A DNA stretch of 64,000 nt from Clostridiisalibacter paucivorans DSM 22131 (GTDB taxonomy: Bacteria; Bacillota; Clostridia; Tissierellales; Clostridiisalibacteraceae), in NCBI RefSeq assembly GCF_000620125.1, contig NZ_JHVL01000001.1, positions 62,001 through 126,000 on the forward strand, in the 5' to 3' direction. The position numbers and the translations under genes are program-made. Shown here piece by piece: positions 1 through 12,200 of this stretch. Under the pieces are notes generated by a model that saw only the letters and a program-made list of their open reading frames with translations, did no database searches and was not told the origin of the DNA. Within the stretch, counting starts at the first letter, position 1. Every line of letters starts with the position of its first letter.

Positions 1-683
<683 letters not shown>

Positions 684-697
684 CTATATTTTTAACA

Positions 698-730
698 TAA
701 AAAGAGGGGCGAAAAATATCGCCCCTCTTT
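698..730 (-). terminator. Intrinsic terminator after the ctpA-type gene
   Basis: A perfect 11-bp inverted repeat (701-711 with 720-730, AAAGAGGGGCG) is followed on the minus strand by a run of T. It is oriented to stop transcripts arriving from the surface-protein locus before pyrG. The dispersed element at 840-966 lies between it and the ctpA stop codon. Confidence 0.75.
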
Positions 731-839
731 GCGCGGGGCACTAAGTGCCCTGTGTTTTATGTTCTGCTTTTTATTCTCTTTTTTACAACTACAATAGTGT
801 ATAATATCCTCCGTACTATGTCAAGGTTTTTTTATTTGT

Positions 840-966
840 ATTAGTTGGTAGCTTGTAGTCCGTAGTCCGTAGTTGGTAGTTCGTAGTCTTTGGTAGTTCG
901 TAGTCTATGGTGGAAATCCTTTGGATTTCATCATTGAACTACTAACTAATTACTACCAACTACGGA
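840..966. repeat. Heptamer-arm palindromic element, copy 1
   Basis: The left arm is built of GTAGTCC/GTAGTTC/GTAGTTG heptamers, the core is GAAATCC-TTT-GGATTTC at 913-929, and the right arm carries the complementary GAACTAC/GGACTAC units. The element runs into the TAG stop codon of the ctpA-type gene at 967-969. Confidence 0.85.
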
Positions 967-2364
967 CTATCTCTTCAACACCTCTATTGCCTTTTCTAAT
1001 TGCATGTCTTCGTGGGTGTAGTCATATATTGCTTGGAGTAGTTCTTCTTGAGATTTTATATCTAGCTTGCCATCTTTAGACAATCCCATCTTTTCTTCGA
1101 ATTTCTTTACTGCCTTTACTGTGGAATCATCATATACTCCATCTACTTTGCCTGTATCATATCCCAATATATCCAATATCTCTTCTGCTGCCAATATATC
1201 TAGCCCAACCATATCTTCTTTTATTTCTCTGCTTTTATCTAGCTTAGATATGAGTAATGGGTCTATACCATCCATTTTATTTCTAGTTTCTACTACTATA
1301 TCGGGAGTTATACCTATACCATTTACCTTATTTTTATTGGGAGTGAGGTATTCTGCTATGGTCAATTTAATTCCCCCACCATTGGTGAGTGGTATCATCT
1401 TTTGTACACTGCCCTTACCAAATGTCTTAGCACCTATAATCTTACCCACTCCTGTATCCTTTACTGCTCCAGCAAATATCTCCGATGCACTGGCACTTCC
1501 TCTGTTTACTAATACTGCTAGATTATATTTAGGGTCTTTATTTGTTGATTTATATGAATCAGTCTTTCCATCGGCATTTTTTACATGCACTATTGGCCCT
1601 TCTGGTACAAAATATTTACTCATTTCTATTACTTGGGTCAAGAATCCTCCAGGGTTGTTTCTAAGATCGATTACTATATCTTCTATACCTTCTTTATCCA
1701 ATTCCTTCAATACATCTTCTATGTTTCTAAGGGTATTTTGATTGAACTCTGTAATCTTTATATATCCTATATTGTCTTCTAATATTTCATGGGATATGGG
1801 ATTTATCTCTATAATTTCCCTCACTATATCAAAATACAGTATGCCCGATACATTTTCTCTCAATATCCCTATCTTTATCTCAGTACCAGGTTCACCCCTC
1901 ATTATATCCATTGCCTGTTTTGATGTATATCCAACTATATCCTCACCATCTACTAACACTATCTTGTCGTCAGCCTTTATCCCTGCCTTAAATCCTGGAG
2001 TACCCTCTATGGGGGCAAGTACAGTTACATATCCATCCTTTTCTATAATTCTAACTCCTATACCTCCAAAGTTTCCTGATACATCTTCATTTAACTCTTC
2101 AAATTCTTCCTCTGTATAATATTTGCTATATGGATCTAGATTGTAAAATACACCCTTCATTGCTCCCTGTATCAACTCATCCTCTGTCACTTCTTCTCCT
2201 GCATGATATACTTGAACAAATTTTATCAATTTCCCTATATATTCCAAATTTTCATCTAATCCCTGTGGTGCTTTCCCTTGGGCTGATGCCGATGTTATAG
2301 TCAATGGCACAGCTATGGTCAATGCCATAATCAATGATAATGCCTTTTTTGTAATTCTACTCAT
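967..2364 (-). CDS. Secreted C-terminal processing protease (S41) with PDZ and peptidoglycan-binding domains
   Basis: A CtpA/CtpB-type serine protease, probably acting outside the membrane on exported proteins. From the ATG it shows a signal peptide (about 1-29), a PDZ domain (about 92-185, GGIGVRI), the S41 catalytic domain with Ser292 in GSASASEIFAGA and Lys317 in TFGKGSVQ (25 residues apart, as in the E. coli Tsp Ser/Lys dyad), and a C-terminal PG_binding_1 repeat (about 392-460). I place the start at ATG 2364, nine bases from an AAAGGAG site; an in-frame TTG at 2373 would abut that site. It follows SLH genes on the same strand, so S-layer or surface-protein processing is a reasonable guess, though not shown. 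Confidence 0.93.
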   Translation of the reverse strand: MSRITKKALSLIMALTIAVPLTITSASAQGKAPQGLDENLEYIGKLIKFVQVYHAGEEVTEDELIQGAMKGVFYNLDPYSKYYTEEEFEELNEDVSGNFGGIGVRIIEKDGYVTVLAPIEGTPGFKAGIKADDKIVLVDGEDIVGYTSKQAMDIMRGEPGTEIKIGILRENVSGILYFDIVREIIEINPISHEILEDNIGYIKITEFNQNTLRNIEDVLKELDKEGIEDIVIDLRNNPGGFLTQVIEMSKYFVPEGPIVHVKNADGKTDSYKSTNKDPKYNLAVLVNRGSASASEIFAGAVKDTGVGKIIGAKTFGKGSVQKMIPLTNGGGIKLTIAEYLTPNKNKVNGIGITPDIVVETRNKMDGIDPLLISKLDKSREIKEDMVGLDILAAEEILDILGYDTGKVDGVYDDSTVKAVKKFEEKMGLSKDGKLDIKSQEELLQAIYDYTHEDMQLEKAIEVLKR

Positions 2365-2697
2365 TTTGAACAACTCCTTTTGGGTTTTAGTTCTTAGGTC
2401 TTAGTCCGTAGTTCGTAGTCCGTAGTTCGTAGTTCGTAGTCTTTAGTAGAAAGACAGGTATTAGTTAGTAGTTAGTGGTTAGTAGGTCAATGATGAAATC
2501 CTTTGGATTTCTTCCATCAACTACTAACTACTAGCTACGAAACTACTAACTTCTTTTTTACTTTTTTTAGACTCTTTACTTTACCACTAAGCGATTCACT
2601 CCAAATCATAATAAAGATTTGGGTTCTCTGCTTATTCCATCAACTACTAGCTACTAACTACAAACTACTAACTACTAACTAGACCTCAAACTACATA
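2365..2697. other. Intergenic region filled by a long heptamer-arm element
   Basis: There is no gene in these 333 bases apart from the ribosome site of the protease gene. Nearly all of it is heptamer repeat: a left arm, core GAAATCC-TTT-GGATTTC at 2495-2511, a right arm, then an unrelated hairpin CCAAATC/GATTTGG (2601-2622), and a second block of right-arm heptamers up to the SLH gene stop codon. Confidence 0.8.
2387..2690. repeat. Heptamer-arm palindromic element, copy 2 (extended)
   Basis: The left arm has TTAGTCC/GTAGTTC/GTAGTCC units and the core is at 2495-2511. The right arm of ACTACTA-type units is interrupted at about 2555-2640 by non-repeat sequence containing the hairpin 2601-2622, then resumes. 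It is the longest copy and may be two elements side by side. Confidence 0.8.
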
Positions 2698-4179
2698 CTA
2701 ATATAAAATTATATTCTCTCTATAGTCTTTCTGCAAATCTCTTTCTAGGAATTTTAGGAATCTTACTAGCATTGCTGATGCCTCTGCTCTGGTCATTTCC
2801 TTGTCTGGCCATATTTTATTGTTGCTATCTCCTGTTATTAGCCCTATTTCTCTGGCTACATATATACTATCCTTGGCCCAATTGGGTATCCTACTATCAT
2901 CTGAAAATGATGTATAATATCCTGGCGTTGGGGCTTTACTGTCAAATCCCAATGCCCTTATGAGCATAGTTACAGCTTGTGCCTTAGTTAATGCCTTTTT
3001 AGGCTCAAATTTAAACACATTTTCCCCTGCTATTATACCCTTGTCATATGCCTCTTTTACATATTTATAATTTTCATCATCGGTTGTTATATCTATAAAT
3101 GGTGAATCCTCTTCATCCCTTCTCGATGTCCTTCTCCTCCTTGATGAGTTTTCTTCCTCTAATGAAGGCCTTATATTACAGGCATTCATCACTGCTTTAG
3201 TAAACTCCACCCTAGTCATAGGTATATCTGGAGAGAAAAATTGAGATACTTCTTCCATTATGTCCAGAGAATACAGCTGTCCTATATAAGACTGTGCCCA
3301 ATGTCCTCCTAAATCTTTAAATTTAGGTACTATCAGTCTTTCCACCTTGGGTACCATCTTTCTAGATAGTTCTATATCATCTACCTCTCTGTCTTTATCA
3401 TCGGGTTCTCCCCTATTGAATTCTGGTAGATTATAGTCATATTTAGATACTATCTCCCTCTCTGTAGTCCTTATATATCCTCCATTGAAACTGGAAAGAT
3501 TGGCTTGGTTATCACTATATCTTATCTTTTTTGTCAAACTATCAGACACTTGTGCCCTCACATTTCCCTGCCATGACATATCGCTGTCATCGGCATCGGT
3601 ATAGGTGATGCTATAGTCCATTATTTGAGTCTCTGTATCTCCCCAAAAATTTTCATAGCCAACATTTCCTCCCGTTATGTCTACTATTACTTTACCCTGT
3701 TCATCGTTTAGTCTATAGTATTTTCTGCCCTTTATATTGCCTGAAAAGAAATCAGAGGCAGCCCTTTTATCTATTACATCAGATTTGGACAGTTGAAAAT
3801 CCTCTAATTCATATTCATCTCCTTCTATCTCTATATCTTCTCTATATTTAGTAAGTTCTGCATTGGCTATCTCTTGTCCCTTATCTGTCCTCTTGTCATA
3901 TTTTATCTCTAGGGTAATCTTCCTACTCAATTCCCCTTCTATGGAACTATCCACAGGCTGTAAATCAAAGTCATAGCTTATCTTCTTTTCATCATCTCGA
4001 TCTCTAGTAGATACTTTCATTTCTCCCATAAATTTTATAGGCTCTCCCGTGACAAATACTACTTCCTCATATTCATACTCATTGTACACGCCCCCCGATA
4101 GACCTATGAGCTCTGCTGCATTGGCTACTGGGGTCAATACCATAAACATAGATATTACCATTGCAATTAATCTCTTCAT
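2698..4179 (-). CDS. Secreted protein with three C-terminal SLH domains
   Basis: A surface protein held to the cell wall by S-layer homology modules, which bind secondary wall polymers. It has a signal peptide (about 1-21, ending ANAA) and a novel N-terminal region (about 22-280) rich in charged beta-strand-like sequence that I do not recognise. Three SLH repeats follow at about 285-335 (FKDLGGHWA), 358-405 and 420-475 (the last with WAKDSIYVAREIGLITG and MTRAEASAMLVRFL). A short Ser/Arg/Glu-rich linker separates SLH 1 and 2. It belongs to the same-strand surface locus running from 16.2 kb down to 1 kb. The function of the N-terminal part is unknown. Confidence 0.9.
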   Translation of the reverse strand: MKRLIAMVISMFMVLTPVANAAELIGLSGGVYNEYEYEEVVFVTGEPIKFMGEMKVSTRDRDDEKKISYDFDLQPVDSSIEGELSRKITLEIKYDKRTDKGQEIANAELTKYREDIEIEGDEYELEDFQLSKSDVIDKRAASDFFSGNIKGRKYYRLNDEQGKVIVDITGGNVGYENFWGDTETQIMDYSITYTDADDSDMSWQGNVRAQVSDSLTKKIRYSDNQANLSSFNGGYIRTTEREIVSKYDYNLPEFNRGEPDDKDREVDDIELSRKMVPKVERLIVPKFKDLGGHWAQSYIGQLYSLDIMEEVSQFFSPDIPMTRVEFTKAVMNACNIRPSLEEENSSRRRRTSRRDEEDSPFIDITTDDENYKYVKEAYDKGIIAGENVFKFEPKKALTKAQAVTMLIRALGFDSKAPTPGYYTSFSDDSRIPNWAKDSIYVAREIGLITGDSNNKIWPDKEMTRAEASAMLVRFLKFLERDLQKDYRENIILY

Positions 4180-4192
4180 AATTTCAATCCTT

Positions 4193-4380
4193 TCTTGGGT
4201 CTTAGTTCTTTGTTCTTAGTTCTTAGTTCTTAGCTCTTAGGGCTTAGCTCTTAGGGCTTAGCTCTTAGGGCTTAGCTCTTAGGGCTTAGCTCTTAGGGCT
4301 TAGCTCTTAGGGCTTAGCTCTTAGGGGGGCACTAGCGCCCCCTTCTTTCCTAAGAACTGAGAACTAAGAACTAAGAGCTG
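4193..4380. repeat. Heptamer-arm element, copy 3, with expanded 14-bp array and GC-rich core
   Basis: The left arm begins with TTAGTTC units and then becomes seven tandem copies of a 14-mer, TTAGCTCTTAGGGC (4230-4327, last copy imperfect), which is a doubled heptamer. The usual core is replaced by a GC-rich near-palindrome (4324-4342, GGGGGGC to GCCCCC). The right arm has GAACTAA/GAACTGA units. It lies between the stop of the 551-aa gene's neighbourhood and the SLH gene start. Confidence 0.85.
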
Positions 4381-4398
4381 TCCTTTCACTAAAAACTA

Positions 4399-6054
4399 TC
4401 ACTTAACTATAATCACTTTTCCTTTTGCATCGTCTCTTATTATATATAATCTATCTCCTGGAGATATGGCATTGTAATTTGTCTGTTTATTGTCTTTTAT
4501 TATCAAGCTGTCTTCTATCATAAGTTTTAAATTTACCGATTTTGCCATCCACTGATTATGTCTTTCACTCCAGTCTTTGGCATTGGATATCGTTATAGTC
4601 TCACCTGTAAGGTTGTCTATCTCCTTAGACTGGACTACTCCCAATGTAACCCTCTGTCTAAGTAAAGAGTCCATCTTCTTTTGTATACCCACTACACTTA
4701 CCCTATCGCCATCGGTATATACATATCCATGCCAATCTCTCAACCTTTTATCTTCAGCATAGTCACTGTCCTCATCTATAGCATAGTCCCCTGAGTAAAA
4801 TTCTTTAAGGGTTAACTCTTCCCCCTCTTCCATATCATATATGTTTGTATCGTTATCTAGATAAAGCTCCTTATCATCGTCATAGGACTCCCATTCATTT
4901 CTATCTAATAGGAAGAAATCCTTCAATGTCAATGAATCTTGGAATATCTTATCCATCCTGCCACTATACAAATGGCTTTGTCCTACATTTGAGTTGTTTA
5001 TATCTTCATTATATATGTTTATAACACTGGCTACTAGATCTCCATTCCTGCCATCTCCTACAACAAATACATCTGAATTGCCATTTACCGAGTACTTGTC
5101 CACCAATCTTCCACTCTTTACTATGATTGTACCTTCATTGAATCTTATATTTTTTTTGTTGCCCAATTCAAAGGTGTCGGTGTACCAGTTTATATCTTCT
5201 ATTTTTTCTGAATAACTGGATTCATATCTGTCTTTTATGACCATTCTCTCTATCCTATTTTCACCAAAAAATCCCTTGATGGCAACATATACATCTTTTC
5301 CCTTATAGTATTCTAACTTTGCCGGTGATACTTCATATCCCGCTAGATATATGGGGGAATCTGTGGTATATAATATCCTTATACTGGATTGAAGGTCCTG
5401 CCATTTATTATTTTCTAATCTCTCAACTCCATCTAGCATAATGACATCTTCTAATTTATCTACCATAGTTATACGGCCCTTATAAATATCCTCGACCTCT
5501 ATGGACTCCCCTTGAATAGTCATTCTACTTATTACATCTGTATTTATCTGGTCAAAATACATTATTACATTGTCACCTACATATAATGTCGTTGCATCTA
5601 CATTATTTCCATTTCGTTGAATTATGGTAGTTGGATTAAAGTAGTATGTTTCATCCTTTCCCATTATATTCTTTATGGTTATTTGATTCCTGTCTATACT
5701 GGTTATGGTACCTTGTCTCATCTTTCCACCTGGAGAGATATATCCAAGGTTTGATGTGGAATATCCCTCTATCTTTAATATGCTTCGTCCCTTCAATTCT
5801 GCATATATCTCCATACCTATCTTAAAGTCTTTTAAAGATGCTGGGATATCGTCTATATAATATGTAGCATCATCTAGTACCCTAAGTCTGTACTCCATAC
5901 CACCATATTCCTCTATATTCATATATCCATCGGATATATCCTTTATATATCCCTCTATATATCCTTCTCTAAAGGGTGACATTATAGCCCCATGGGAGGT
6001 TATAGATACCATCAGAAGCATTCCTATTATTGTTAATGACACTATTTTTTTCAT
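4399..6054 (-). CDS. Secreted protein of unknown function, built of repeated beta-rich modules
   Basis: I do not recognise a named family. It has a signal peptide (about 1-23, ending SHGA). The mature part alternates short modules that look alike: a glycine-initiated strand pair (GYIKDISDGYMNIEE; GTITSIDRNQITIKN; GRITMVDKLEDVIML), then a segment about fixed positions and effects (YYIDDIPASLKDFKIGMEIYAELKG). This pattern resembles the small OB-like/DUF5666-type repeats of exported bacterial proteins. It has no SLH, LPXTG or transmembrane anchor. It sits between two SLH/IPT genes on the same strand, so it is probably part of the same exported assembly. Confidence 0.75.
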   Translation of the reverse strand: MKKIVSLTIIGMLLMVSITSHGAIMSPFREGYIEGYIKDISDGYMNIEEYGGMEYRLRVLDDATYYIDDIPASLKDFKIGMEIYAELKGRSILKIEGYSTSNLGYISPGGKMRQGTITSIDRNQITIKNIMGKDETYYFNPTTIIQRNGNNVDATTLYVGDNVIMYFDQINTDVISRMTIQGESIEVEDIYKGRITMVDKLEDVIMLDGVERLENNKWQDLQSSIRILYTTDSPIYLAGYEVSPAKLEYYKGKDVYVAIKGFFGENRIERMVIKDRYESSYSEKIEDINWYTDTFELGNKKNIRFNEGTIIVKSGRLVDKYSVNGNSDVFVVGDGRNGDLVASVINIYNEDINNSNVGQSHLYSGRMDKIFQDSLTLKDFFLLDRNEWESYDDDKELYLDNDTNIYDMEEGEELTLKEFYSGDYAIDEDSDYAEDKRLRDWHGYVYTDGDRVSVVGIQKKMDSLLRQRVTLGVVQSKEIDNLTGETITISNAKDWSERHNQWMAKSVNLKLMIEDSLIIKDNKQTNYNAISPGDRLYIIRDDAKGKVIIVK

Positions 6055-6077
6055 TTTGTTTCACCCACTTTTGTTTT

Positions 6078-6250
6078 TTAGTTCATTGAGTCTGTAGTCT
6101 ATAGAGTTCGTAGTTCGTAGTCCGTAGTTGGTAGTTCAATGAAGAAATCTATAGGATTTCCACCATCAACTAAGAACTAAGAACCAAGAACTGAGAACTA
6201 AAAACTAATAACTGTTCCCCTACTACTAACTACGAACTATCCTTCTACTA
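6078..6250. repeat. Heptamer-arm palindromic element, copy 4
   Basis: The left arm has GTAGTTC/GTAGTCC units and the core is GAAATCT-ATA-GGATTTC (6144-6160), with one pair reduced to a U-G wobble. The right arm has GAACTAA/GAACCAA units and ends with GAACTAT just before the stop codon of the IPT-repeat gene. Confidence 0.85.
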
Positions 6251-6254
6251 CAGA

Positions 6255-9200
6255 CTATCTTCTTGTTCCAAATATAGCATATTTTCCTAGATTGTAGCCG
6301 TTTACATCTATGCTGGTATTTATTGGGTCCATTTCTCCTGTAGATATATTTTCCCATATACCTTGATATTCATTGTATCTACTTATAAATACCTTCTTTA
6401 TTCTTCTCATATTTGCCTTCTGTCTATCATATTCCAATGCCATATAAAACCCTGGCTTTGTAGTACTTACTGTGGTTTTTTCATTGCCCACATATTCTTC
6501 AGCCCATAATTTTATACCTTTAGATAACAGATGCTCTCCCTTGGGCTGTGTTATTTGAGAATCGTATGATATGGTAAATCTCACACCTGCATCACTTTCA
6601 TTATCATATTGTTCCATATTGCTGCTGCCAAATATATTGGGATTAAACTTAAATGTATAATCTGACCCTATAACTGTTATATCTTCTGAATCATCATCAG
6701 TTACTACATCGGCTGGCATACTTATACTTACTTCTGTGCTCCCTGCCAATATTCCTTCTGTTAAATCTATGGTAATTTCTTCATCTGCATCTCTAGTACC
6801 TATATTTACTACAGCCTTGTTTCCTACCTTTTCTGTTGTTGTATTTTCATCAAGCTCTCCATCGGTATCCTCTGGACCTACATCTGACCCTGTCTTTACT
6901 CTATTGGTCTCGTCTGAGGGCTCTGATGAGCCAAAATCTCCTACAGCCTTTATTACAAATTTGTATCTAGTTTTGGGTTCGATATTATAATATATATAAT
7001 CGGTCAATTCTGTAAACCCTATAAACTCCATCTGATCATCATCGGTTACTACATATATCTCATATCCTGTAGCATCTTCTACTGGAGACCAGTGTACCTT
7101 TATATATCTGTCATATACTAACTCTGCCTCGGCATTTAGCGGTGCCTGTAATTGAGGCAAGGTATATCTTATATCAGCATATATATCAGTGGCCCCTCCA
7201 TCGGGATTTATTACAATTATACCCTGAGTGTCTATCTTGCCTTCAGGGGTTACTACTGTCAATGTTGAGGAATCAATAAATTCCACCGATGTGCCTTCAT
7301 TACCTGATTCCAAAATCATAGGCTCTCCATCTATATATATAGTCTCTCCCTGTGCATCTCCTGTGGCAGATTTCAATACTGGGTTAAATATCACTCTGGC
7401 TCCAGGCATGAACCCTGTACCTTTAACCTTTATTGTCTCTCCTCCAGTTATGGAAATAGTATCTATCTTTTTCCTCTCGGTTTCATCTTCTGGGTCTACT
7501 ACAGTCCTTATTTTAGGTACACTTATATAGGTAAATGTACCTGGGGACTCAGCCAAAGACCCGTCACTATTTTCTATTTTCACCTGTACCGTTCCTGGTT
7601 CATGGGGTGGTGTAATTACATATATGGTTTTATAATCTACCACATTTATATCGTCTTCTGGTACCGCTGTTCCTCCAAAATATACCTTGAGTCCTTCTCT
7701 AAAGTCATTTCCTGTTATCTTTACCTTGGTTCCTCCTGTAGCTGGACCTGTATTTGGGTCTATATTGTCAACTTGAGGCTCTGTCTCTCCCTTTATAAAT
7801 TGAATATATATGGGTGGTGTCAATTGGTCTGAAGAATGTTGCCCCGAATCTTCATTTAGTACAGTCACCCTATGGAGGTTACCCACTGCATCCTCTGGCA
7901 CTGATGGCATAGTAAATGTCATCTTTGTGGGTAATGTATAGTCTATTTGTCCCGGCTCTATAGTAAGTATATCTGATATCAATATTTTTGCATTCTCTCT
8001 AAAGTCTGTTCCTATTACACTTACTATATTTCCACCCTTATAGGTCATCTGAAGTATCTTTACTTCTTTTCCATCTATTATGGCTGTTTGGGGTGATTTC
8101 CCTTCCTTGGTCATATTGATAATTCTAGGGCTACTATCGGGATTTTTGTACTCAAATTCAGTGCTGGCCGTACCACCATCGGGATTTATCACTGTTACAT
8201 CTACTATGCCTATTTCGTGATATGATGGAGTAATTAATTTTAGCTGCCCTGGCCCTATATAGTCTACCTCAGGGGCATATCCCCTCTCTACAAACAGCCT
8301 TCTATCCCTTATCTCTAATCTTATCAATTCTTGTCCTTGATATGGATTGTCATCTTTATCTAGTAACAATCTTGTATCAATATATTTTGTATTGCCATCA
8401 AAGTCAAATTCTCTGCTATACTCTATATCTTCCTCTGTAATATATACTGTGGCTTTATCGGTTATTCCATTGTATTCTACCTTCAATCTTCCTGAAAGAT
8501 TTACTGTTGCCTTACTGCTGTTGATTAAACCACCATTTTCATCTAATCTAGGTAAATCATTATTGGTTGTATCTCCAAATCTTACTAAGGTCTCTGGTGG
8601 CAATCCATTTTTTGCTGTTTCTACATCTAAATCTTCGCTCTTTACAAATCCACTTCCATATATCTCTACATTATCTCCTCCCTGCTTTTTACCCATTGCT
8701 GGTCTTATGGAGGTTATGGATGGATTAGATGATATATAGTTATAACTGACTTTATTGGATATACCCGAATCATTGTTGACTATATACAAATCTACTTTAC
8801 CCGCTTCATAAGGAGGAGATAATACCTTTAGGTATCCATCGGAAGCCTCCATTATCTGAGCCTCATTGGGCCCGAAATATATTTTTGGCAATATAGGTCT
8901 TACTATATTTTCATAGTTTTCTCCATATTCTTCCTTCAAATCGTCCAATGTATTTTCCTTGAGATAGTCTCTAAAGTCTTCCCACTGACCATTTCCATTT
9001 AAATCTTGATAATTCTCATCATCATCTCTTTCTCCATCCCTGTCATCATCATTCCAAGGCTCAAAATATCTAAAATCTTTTCCTATGATCTCAACTATAG
9101 TTCCCCCTGCTGCAGTCCCCTCTGTGGTCAATACCCTAGTTATTTCAGGATGACTTCTAGGTACTATATAGGTAAAGCCCTTCTCCAATGATGCATTGGC

Positions 9201-12200
9201 TCCATCAGGATTTATTACTACCACAGGAACCGATAGTCTGTCAGTTCCCAACTCTCCACTTAAATCTCCTGGATAAGGGGGTACTACTACAATTATCTTT
9301 GTTCCATCTATAGATACCTCTGTATCATCTGGGGATATCTCTATACCATTTATATATACTGTACTCTTCTCTGTACTTATATCTTTAAATTCTTCACCTA
9401 TGATTTTTATTTTATATCCTCCTTCGGTGGAGCCCTCGGTGGGATCTATGGCTGTTATCTTAGGTTTCGAATTGGGATGGGTAAAATAACGGAATCCATC
9501 TTCATCTATCCTACTATCCTTTTTAGTATCTGGATTCTGGACAGTCAAATCATAATATCCGTCTCCCTTATTCAATATGGGCACAGTAAAATGTAGTTTA
9601 TTCTTGTCTACTACCTTTACTTTATTTCCTACTATTTGACCTTCTCCATCGACTTTATAAGGGGTCTTCATATCTAATGTAACTATCTCTGTATCTCCAT
9701 CTTTTATGATTATACTATCACTCTGTTGTTCTAAATCATAAGTTTTGTCCCCTACCTTTTCTGCCCTTATATCTTCACCGTCTAACACTATCTCATAGCT
9801 GTTATTTACTCCATCTGATAATACTATATTTCTTTGGGGAGTCAACTCTATAGTATAGAAATTTTCCTTTGATTGGTCCTTTAATATCAAACTATTGTAA
9901 TAATCTTGAACCTTTACATCGGTAACACCATTTTCATCGGTATCTTTATAGAATAATCTATCTCCATTTGAAAAACTATACTGTGCTAATGTTATATTGT
10001 TGTCAGTATCTAAATTGTATTCATTTATATCTTCTCCTTCTAACAGCACCCTAGTTCCTATCAATTTATAGATCCCTGTCCTTATATTTCCACTCCCCTC
10101 TAACTCTGAAGGGGATGTGGTGGGGTCTGATTTTAGGAAATTATCTCCTGTAACAATAACCAATGTCCCTGTATTACCCTCTTTTGGAGTAAAATCAGTT
10201 ATTATTGGATTAGTATAGGTCTTTACATAGTAAAATGGTACTGTATCCATTCCTCCCTCTGGATTCATAACCTGCAACTGTGTATCTCCTTCCCTTCCTG
10301 GTGGAGCAACAAAGGTTATAGTTTTACCATCTCCAGACCTATCTATATTGTTAATTTCCTCTCCATCTATATATACCACTACTCCATCTTGAAAATTACT
10401 ACCATTTATTGTGACATTTTCTCCACCATCTATGGTAACTACATCGGGGATTACACTCTCTATTACAGGGCTCTTTTCTGCCCCTATATCTACAAATTCA
10501 ACCATATCTGGCTCAGTAACAGAAAGCCCCTCCTCCTCTGAGTTTCTAACGGGATTGATCACAGTTACTGGTGCCTTCCCTATATCATCCACACTTCTTC
10601 CTTTAGGTATAGTTACTATTATCTTTGTTCCTATTTCATTTTCCTTGGAACCATCTAATACATCTCCACTGGCATCTATTACCTTTAGTTCTATACCATC
10701 TTCAGTATTTTTATCTAATACTATATCTCCAACGATTATCTTTGGATATCTGGTGATTACCTTTCCTTCGTTATTTTCAAATTTATGTATCATAAAATTT
10801 TCACCATGTATAGCAAACATCCTGTCTTCAGGAATTTCATAATCTCCTGAAGTACCTGTAACTTGAATCTTTTCTGGAGTTACACTCTCTATCTCTGGCT
10901 CTATCTTACTGGGTATAAATGTATATCCATCTAACAATTCTGCCCTATCTGTAAAGATATATGTGGGTTCAGTATCGGCTTTATTTTCATAGAGTTCTGT
11001 TATAGTCTCTACCACCACATCCTTAGTGGCATCTATCTCTGCATCGGTAACAGGTTGAATAACTATTTTCAATCTATCTAAGTCCTTATTGAATGTTGAT
11101 TCCTTATCTTTAAAGTCTGCTCTATTTCCTATTATTACCTTTACTCTTTTTATTACTTTATTTACGGCATTTCCATTGTAAGCTCCTTTTCCATAGACCA
11201 ATTCTATCTCTGGCCCCTCCGCTGTATCCTTTATGCTTTTAGTTGAATTAGAATCATTTAGTGAAAGTCCATCTATATTTAGCGTTCCTAGATATTGGCC
11301 TGATATAGTAGCATCTGACCCTGAATCAGGGCCCGAATCAGGTTGCACACTTATAATGGTTGCCTTTCTTTTTCCTTCCACCACGTTAAATTTATCATCT
11401 AATAGTTTCTCTTGGGTTATCTCACTCATTGGATCATTGGTACTTGTCCTATTGGTTAAATATATATAGTATTCTCCCAATTCAATATTTGGGACTTCTA
11501 CTGTGAGTATATCTATATCTCCCTCTGCATTTGACCTAAATATGGGGTTTTCAGCTTTATTAGATACCTCAAATAGATCTCCCTTATTCTTGATAAAAAA
11601 CACATCATATTCATCTAATTCCTTTGCCTTAAAAAAGACCTTATCTCCTACTTCTCCCCTTTTCGGTATCATTTGAAGGTCATCTATCACTAACGGTTGA
11701 GTCAGGGTAAACTGATTTTGATAGGTATATTTAATATTGATATTTATATCATCATCAGTATCTGCTAAGTCTTGCTCATCAACAGATGTCCTAGTAAATA
11801 CAATTTCCTGCAATCCCAAATCTCCAGATACACCGTTAAATGTAGCATTTTGGTCATCTGTCACATCTATATTTGAAAAAATCGTGCCATTCAACTTCAC
11901 CTCTACAGGGTCTGCCCCTTGAAGTTGGTTTAAATTAGTACCTGTTACGTTTAAATCCGTACCTGTTTGGGCTATTCTATCTAATCCTGTCAATGTGGGC
12001 ATGGAGGTACTTTCATTCAATGTGACCTTTTTACTTTCTATCTTAATCTTGCTGGCCTTTATCTCTCCATCCACTTCAAACTGTATAGCTCCCTCAGAAT
12101 TATATGTCCTATTATTAAGGGGCACTATACCTCCTGCATCGGTTATTATACCTACTTGTGCATCCCTTAAATATGTTCCTTCAATAAGGATATATGTCTT

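Noticed and set aside
840-966. The heptamer element as an insertion sequence
   Set aside because: No ORF, no transposase, no target duplications seen. At most a non-autonomous or expanded repeat.
1067-2119. Plus-strand ORFs opposite the protease gene
   Set aside because: These are antisense shadows of the strongly conserved minus-strand gene, with Ser/Ile/Thr-rich translations and no ribosome sites.
4230-4327. Tandem repeats resembling a CRISPR array
   Set aside because: The units are contiguous without spacers, and no cas genes occur. It is an arm of a dispersed element.
9010-9060. EF-hand-like stretch in the 2034-aa protein considered as a dockerin
   Set aside because: The loops are internal, not spaced as a dockerin pair with the usual helices, so an isolated calcium insert is more likely.
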